Positions 14,172 through 16,428 of a stretch of DNA of 16,428 nucleotides are shown here, piece after piece. Location: positions 1-16,428 of the forward strand of contig JBCDIM010000074.1 in NCBI GenBank assembly GCA_038749105.1. The letters are read 5' to 3'. Source of the DNA: JBCCOW01 sp038749105 (GTDB lineage: Bacteria; Planctomycetota; Phycisphaerae; Phycisphaerales; Phycisphaeraceae). The position numbers and the translations under genes were made by a program. How positions within the stretch are numbered: position 1 is the stretch's first letter; every line of letters starts with the position of its first letter. The notes under the pieces are model-generated. The model ran no database searches and had not been told where the DNA came from. It was given only the letters and a program-made list of their open reading frames with translations.

Positions 14172-15448
14172 GCGCCCAACCAGCCCACATCCTGTACCTC
14201 GCGTCGCAGCTGCCCAAACGCAGCGAGACCTTCGTCTACCGCGAAGTGCTCGGCCTCCGCAGGCTCGGCGTCCGCGTCTCCACCGCCTCGCTCTACGCCC
14301 CCGACACCGACCTCGGCGACCCCACGCTCGACGCCCTCGCCGCCGAGACCCACGTCGTCTACGGCTCGGGTATCCGCGGCAAGCTCGCGGTCTACCGCGA
14401 CGCCTTCCGACAGTCGCTCATCCGCCCCCCCAAGGGACTCACCGAAGCGCCGCCGTTGTACTGGATGAAGCACCTGTTCCAGTGGGAGGCCGGCTACGCC
14501 CTCGCCTACCGGATGCGTCAGACCCGGCTTCCGGGGGTCACCCACGTCCACGCCCACTTCGCCCACACCCCCGCCACCGTCGCCCTCGCCTGCGCCACCG
14601 CGCTGGGCGTGCCCTTCAGCTTCACCGGGCACGCCGCCGACCTCTTCCGCGACGGCCACGCCCTCCGCACCAAGCTCCGCCGCGCCGCGTTCGTCTCCTG
14701 CATCTCCGACTGGCACCGCGGCTGGTACCGCGAAGCCGCCCCCGACCTCGAGCTGCCCGACGCCAAGCTCCCGGTCATCCGCTGCGGTGTCGATGTGGAT
14801 GCCTTTACGCCCACCGAAAAACCCCACGCGGAAGACGCCCCGCTCCGCCTGCTTGCCGTCGGCCGGCTCGTGCCCAAGAAGGGCTTCGACGTCCTGCTCC
14901 ACGCCGTCGCCAAGCTGCACGAACAGATGCAGCGCCCGGTCTGCTGTGTCCACCTCATCGGCGACGGCCCCGAGTCCAGCACCCTCCACGCCCTGCGCAA
15001 GCAGCTCCAACTTCAGGACCACGTCACGCTCGCCGGTGCCGCGTCCAACGACGCCGTCCGCGCCGCGATGGCCGACGCAGACGCCTTTGTCCTGCCCTGC
15101 AAGATCGATCCGAACGGCGGCGACAAGGACGGCATCCCGGTCGTGCTCATGGAGGCGATGGCCTCCGGGCTCCCGGCCGTGTCCGGCGACCTGCCCGCGA
15201 TCCGGGAACTCATCACGCCGAACGCGACGGGCCTGATGTGCAAGCCCGGCGATGCCGATGACCTGTGCAGCGTCCTGCGTCGGATGGTGGAAGACGCCGA
15301 GCTGCGGGCCCGCCTCGCCACGGCCGGGCGGGAGCGTGTGCTCGACGAGTTCGCCCTGACCCCGAACCTCCGCCGGATCATGCAGGCCTTCCACGCCGCG
15401 GCCGAGCAGGCCGACGACCCCGCCCCGAACCTCGCCCTCCAACCGTGA
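14168..15448 (+). CDS. GT4-family (GT-B) glycosyltransferase, exopolysaccharide (ExoL/WcaL-like) type
   Basis: A predicted 426-residue GT-B enzyme. It opens with ILYLASQLPKRSETFVYREV (8-27), the pattern of colanic-acid/exopolysaccharide GT4 proteins. It continues with THVHAHFAHTPATVAL (125-140), PFSFTGHAADLF (149-160, with the expected His155), and CISDWHRGWY (178-187). The donor half has LLAVGRLVPKKGFDVLLHA (228-246), LIGDGPESSTL (263-273), and DGIPVVLMEAMASGLPAVSG (321-340). The first acidic residue of the E-x7-E motif is Asp321, a form common in this branch. It is a distant paralog of the protein at 2037-3374. GTG 14168 has a GAGG seven bases upstream; the frame further upstream is a shadow of the previous gene. 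The end overlaps the next gene as GTGA. The sugar transferred is unknown. Confidence 0.9.
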   Translation: MSAQPAHILYLASQLPKRSETFVYREVLGLRRLGVRVSTASLYAPDTDLGDPTLDALAAETHVVYGSGIRGKLAVYRDAFRQSLIRPPKGLTEAPPLYWMKHLFQWEAGYALAYRMRQTRLPGVTHVHAHFAHTPATVALACATALGVPFSFTGHAADLFRDGHALRTKLRRAAFVSCISDWHRGWYREAAPDLELPDAKLPVIRCGVDVDAFTPTEKPHAEDAPLRLLAVGRLVPKKGFDVLLHAVAKLHEQMQRPVCCVHLIGDGPESSTLHALRKQLQLQDHVTLAGAASNDAVRAAMADADAFVLPCKIDPNGGDKDGIPVVLMEAMASGLPAVSGDLPAIRELITPNATGLMCKPGDADDLCSVLRRMVEDAELRARLATAGRERVLDEFALTPNLRRIMQAFHAAAEQADDPAPNLALQP

Positions 15449-16428
15449 GCACGACCACCCGCTACTGCCTGATCACCCCCTGCCGCGACGAGGCCGACTA
15501 CGCCCGCCGTACGCTCGATGCGGTGGTGAACCAGTCGGTGCCGCCGGCGAAGTGGGTCATCGTGGACGACGGGTCGACCGACGAAACGCCTGCGATCCTG
15601 GCCGAGTACGCCCAGCGCTACGGCTTCATCGAGGTGCTGACTCGCACCGATCGCGGGGCCCGCAAGGTCGGCCCGGGCGTGATCGACGCCTTCTACGCCG
15701 GCTACGAGACCATCACGCCAACCGACTACGACTTCGTCTGCAAGTTCGACCTCGATCTCGACCTGCCCCCGGAGTATTTCGAGCGGGTCATGCGGGCGAT
15801 GCACGACGACCCCCGGCTCGGGACGTTCTCGGGCAAGCCCTACTTCCCGCCGGCCGTGCTGACCGGCGGCACCCCGCCGACCCACCAAGAACTGCGTCAA
15901 GGACAGAACCTCGACACCGCCGACCTCACCTCCGAGGCCTGCGGCGACGAGATGTCGGTCGGCATGATCAAGTTCTACCGCACCGCTTGCTTCGAGCAGA
16001 TCGGCGGCTTCGTCCGCGAGGTGATGTGGGACGGCATCGACTGCCACCGCTGCCGGATGCTCGGCTGGAAGGCCGGCTCGTCCGACGACCCGGCCCTCCG
16101 CTTTGTGCACCTGCGGCCCATGGGCTCCTCACACAAGGGCATCCTCACCGGACGCGCCCGCCACGGCTTCGGGCAATACTTCATGGGCACGGGCGTCGCC
16201 TACATGGCCGCGTCGGCGGTGTTCCGCATGTCCCGCAAGCCCGTGGTGATCGGCGGCCTCGCTATGTTCTGGGGCTACCTCAAATCCATGCTCACCCGAC
16301 AGCCCCGCTACGGCGACCCCGCGTTCCGCCGGTTCCTCCGCCGGTATCAGTGGGCCGCGCTGTTCAAAGGCAAGGCCCGAGCGACCGCCGAACTCGACGC
16401 CGCCGGGGCCGAGGCCTGGACCCCACCC
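15445..16428 (+). CDS. GT2-family (GT-A) glycosyltransferase, 3' partial
   Basis: The frame stays open from GTG 15445 to the right edge, giving 328 residues without a stop. The protein begins with YCLITPCRDEADYARRTLDA (7-26), then WVIVDDGSTDETPAIL (37-52), the metal site in VCKFDLDLDLPPEYFE (98-113), GTFSGKPYF (126-134), and MWDGIDCHRCRMLGW (194-208) where the catalytic acidic residue sits, followed by LRPMGSSHKG (223-232). A hydrophobic stretch at about 245-285 suggests membrane association. The GTG start overlaps the preceding stop as GTGA, like three other junctions here, but no clear ribosome site precedes it, so translation probably depends on coupling. Most of the enzyme is present; only a C-terminal tail is likely missing. 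Function in the repeat unit is inferred from the fold and the locus. Confidence 0.85.
   Translation, partial: MSTTTRYCLITPCRDEADYARRTLDAVVNQSVPPAKWVIVDDGSTDETPAILAEYAQRYGFIEVLTRTDRGARKVGPGVIDAFYAGYETITPTDYDFVCKFDLDLDLPPEYFERVMRAMHDDPRLGTFSGKPYFPPAVLTGGTPPTHQELRQGQNLDTADLTSEACGDEMSVGMIKFYRTACFEQIGGFVREVMWDGIDCHRCRMLGWKAGSSDDPALRFVHLRPMGSSHKGILTGRARHGFGQYFMGTGVAYMAASAVFRMSRKPVVIGGLAMFWGYLKSMLTRQPRYGDPAFRRFLRRYQWAALFKGKARATAELDAAGAEAWTPP

Noticed and set aside
15013..16110. 365-residue open frame on the - strand
   Set aside because: It is opposite the end of a GT4 gene and the partial GT2 gene; the + strand frame carries all expected GT2 motifs.
1..16428. Abundant CTCCGC/CCTCCGC strings considered as an uptake or Chi-like signal
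   Set aside because: They mostly coincide with in-frame Leu-Arg or Ser-Ala codons in C-ending codon use; without a computed enrichment against codon-shuffled sequence there is no case.
1..16428. Search for CRISPR arrays, tRNA/rRNA genes, insertion sequences and attachment sites
   Set aside because: No spaced direct repeats, cloverleaf-like segments, transposase motifs or terminal inverted repeats were seen; the space is filled by the listed genes.

Overview
The window is a single-direction (+ strand), tightly packed block of 14 protein genes, open at both ends. It reads as the interior of a surface- or exo-polysaccharide biosynthesis locus. Every complete gene belongs to a recognisable family: nine glycosyltransferases (five GT-A/GT2-like, four GT-B/GT4-like), two paralogous sulfotransferases, a Wzx-type flippase, a Wzy/O-antigen-ligase-type polytopic membrane protein and, at the left edge, the C-terminal part of a right-handed parallel beta-helix protein of the polysaccharide lyase/epimerase type. 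No RNA genes, mobile elements, CRISPR arrays or replication origins were seen, and no stretch over 300 bases lacks a gene.

Organism: DNA is very GC-rich and the coding strand is markedly richer in C than in G, with codons mostly ending in C and several GTG starts. Together with sulfotransferases inside a polysaccharide locus this suggests a free-living, probably marine or aquatic bacterium. Planctomycetota of the Phycisphaerae type is my best guess, but it is an inference from style and not from a phylogenetic marker.

Layout. (1) 2-754: partial beta-helix protein. (2) 755-895: the one clear regulatory gap, with a promoter-like pair, an overlapping inverted repeat and a perfect 10-bp GC hairpin. 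(3) 896-7194: GT2, GT4, GT4, sulfotransferase A and flippase, with overlapping or nearly touching ends. (4) 7195-7351: a second gap of 157 bp with a smaller GC hairpin. (5) 7352-16428: GT2, GT4, polymerase/ligase, GT2, sulfotransferase B, GT2, GT4 and a final GT2 that runs off the right edge.

How it fits together: cytoplasmic or membrane-bound glycosyltransferases would build a lipid-linked repeat unit. The two PAPS-dependent sulfotransferases would decorate it with sulfate, the flippase would move it across the inner membrane, and the polytopic protein would polymerise or ligate it. The beta-helix protein could trim or modify the product outside the cytoplasm. The initiating phosphoglycosyltransferase, chain-length control and outer-membrane export components are not in the window and are presumably on either side.

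Translation looks coupled. Eight junctions overlap by 4-8 bases (ATGA, GTGA, ATGCTGA or longer), many with a GGAG/GAGG ribosome site inside the end of the preceding gene. Many proteins carry short Pro/Ala/Thr-rich tails exactly at these junctions.
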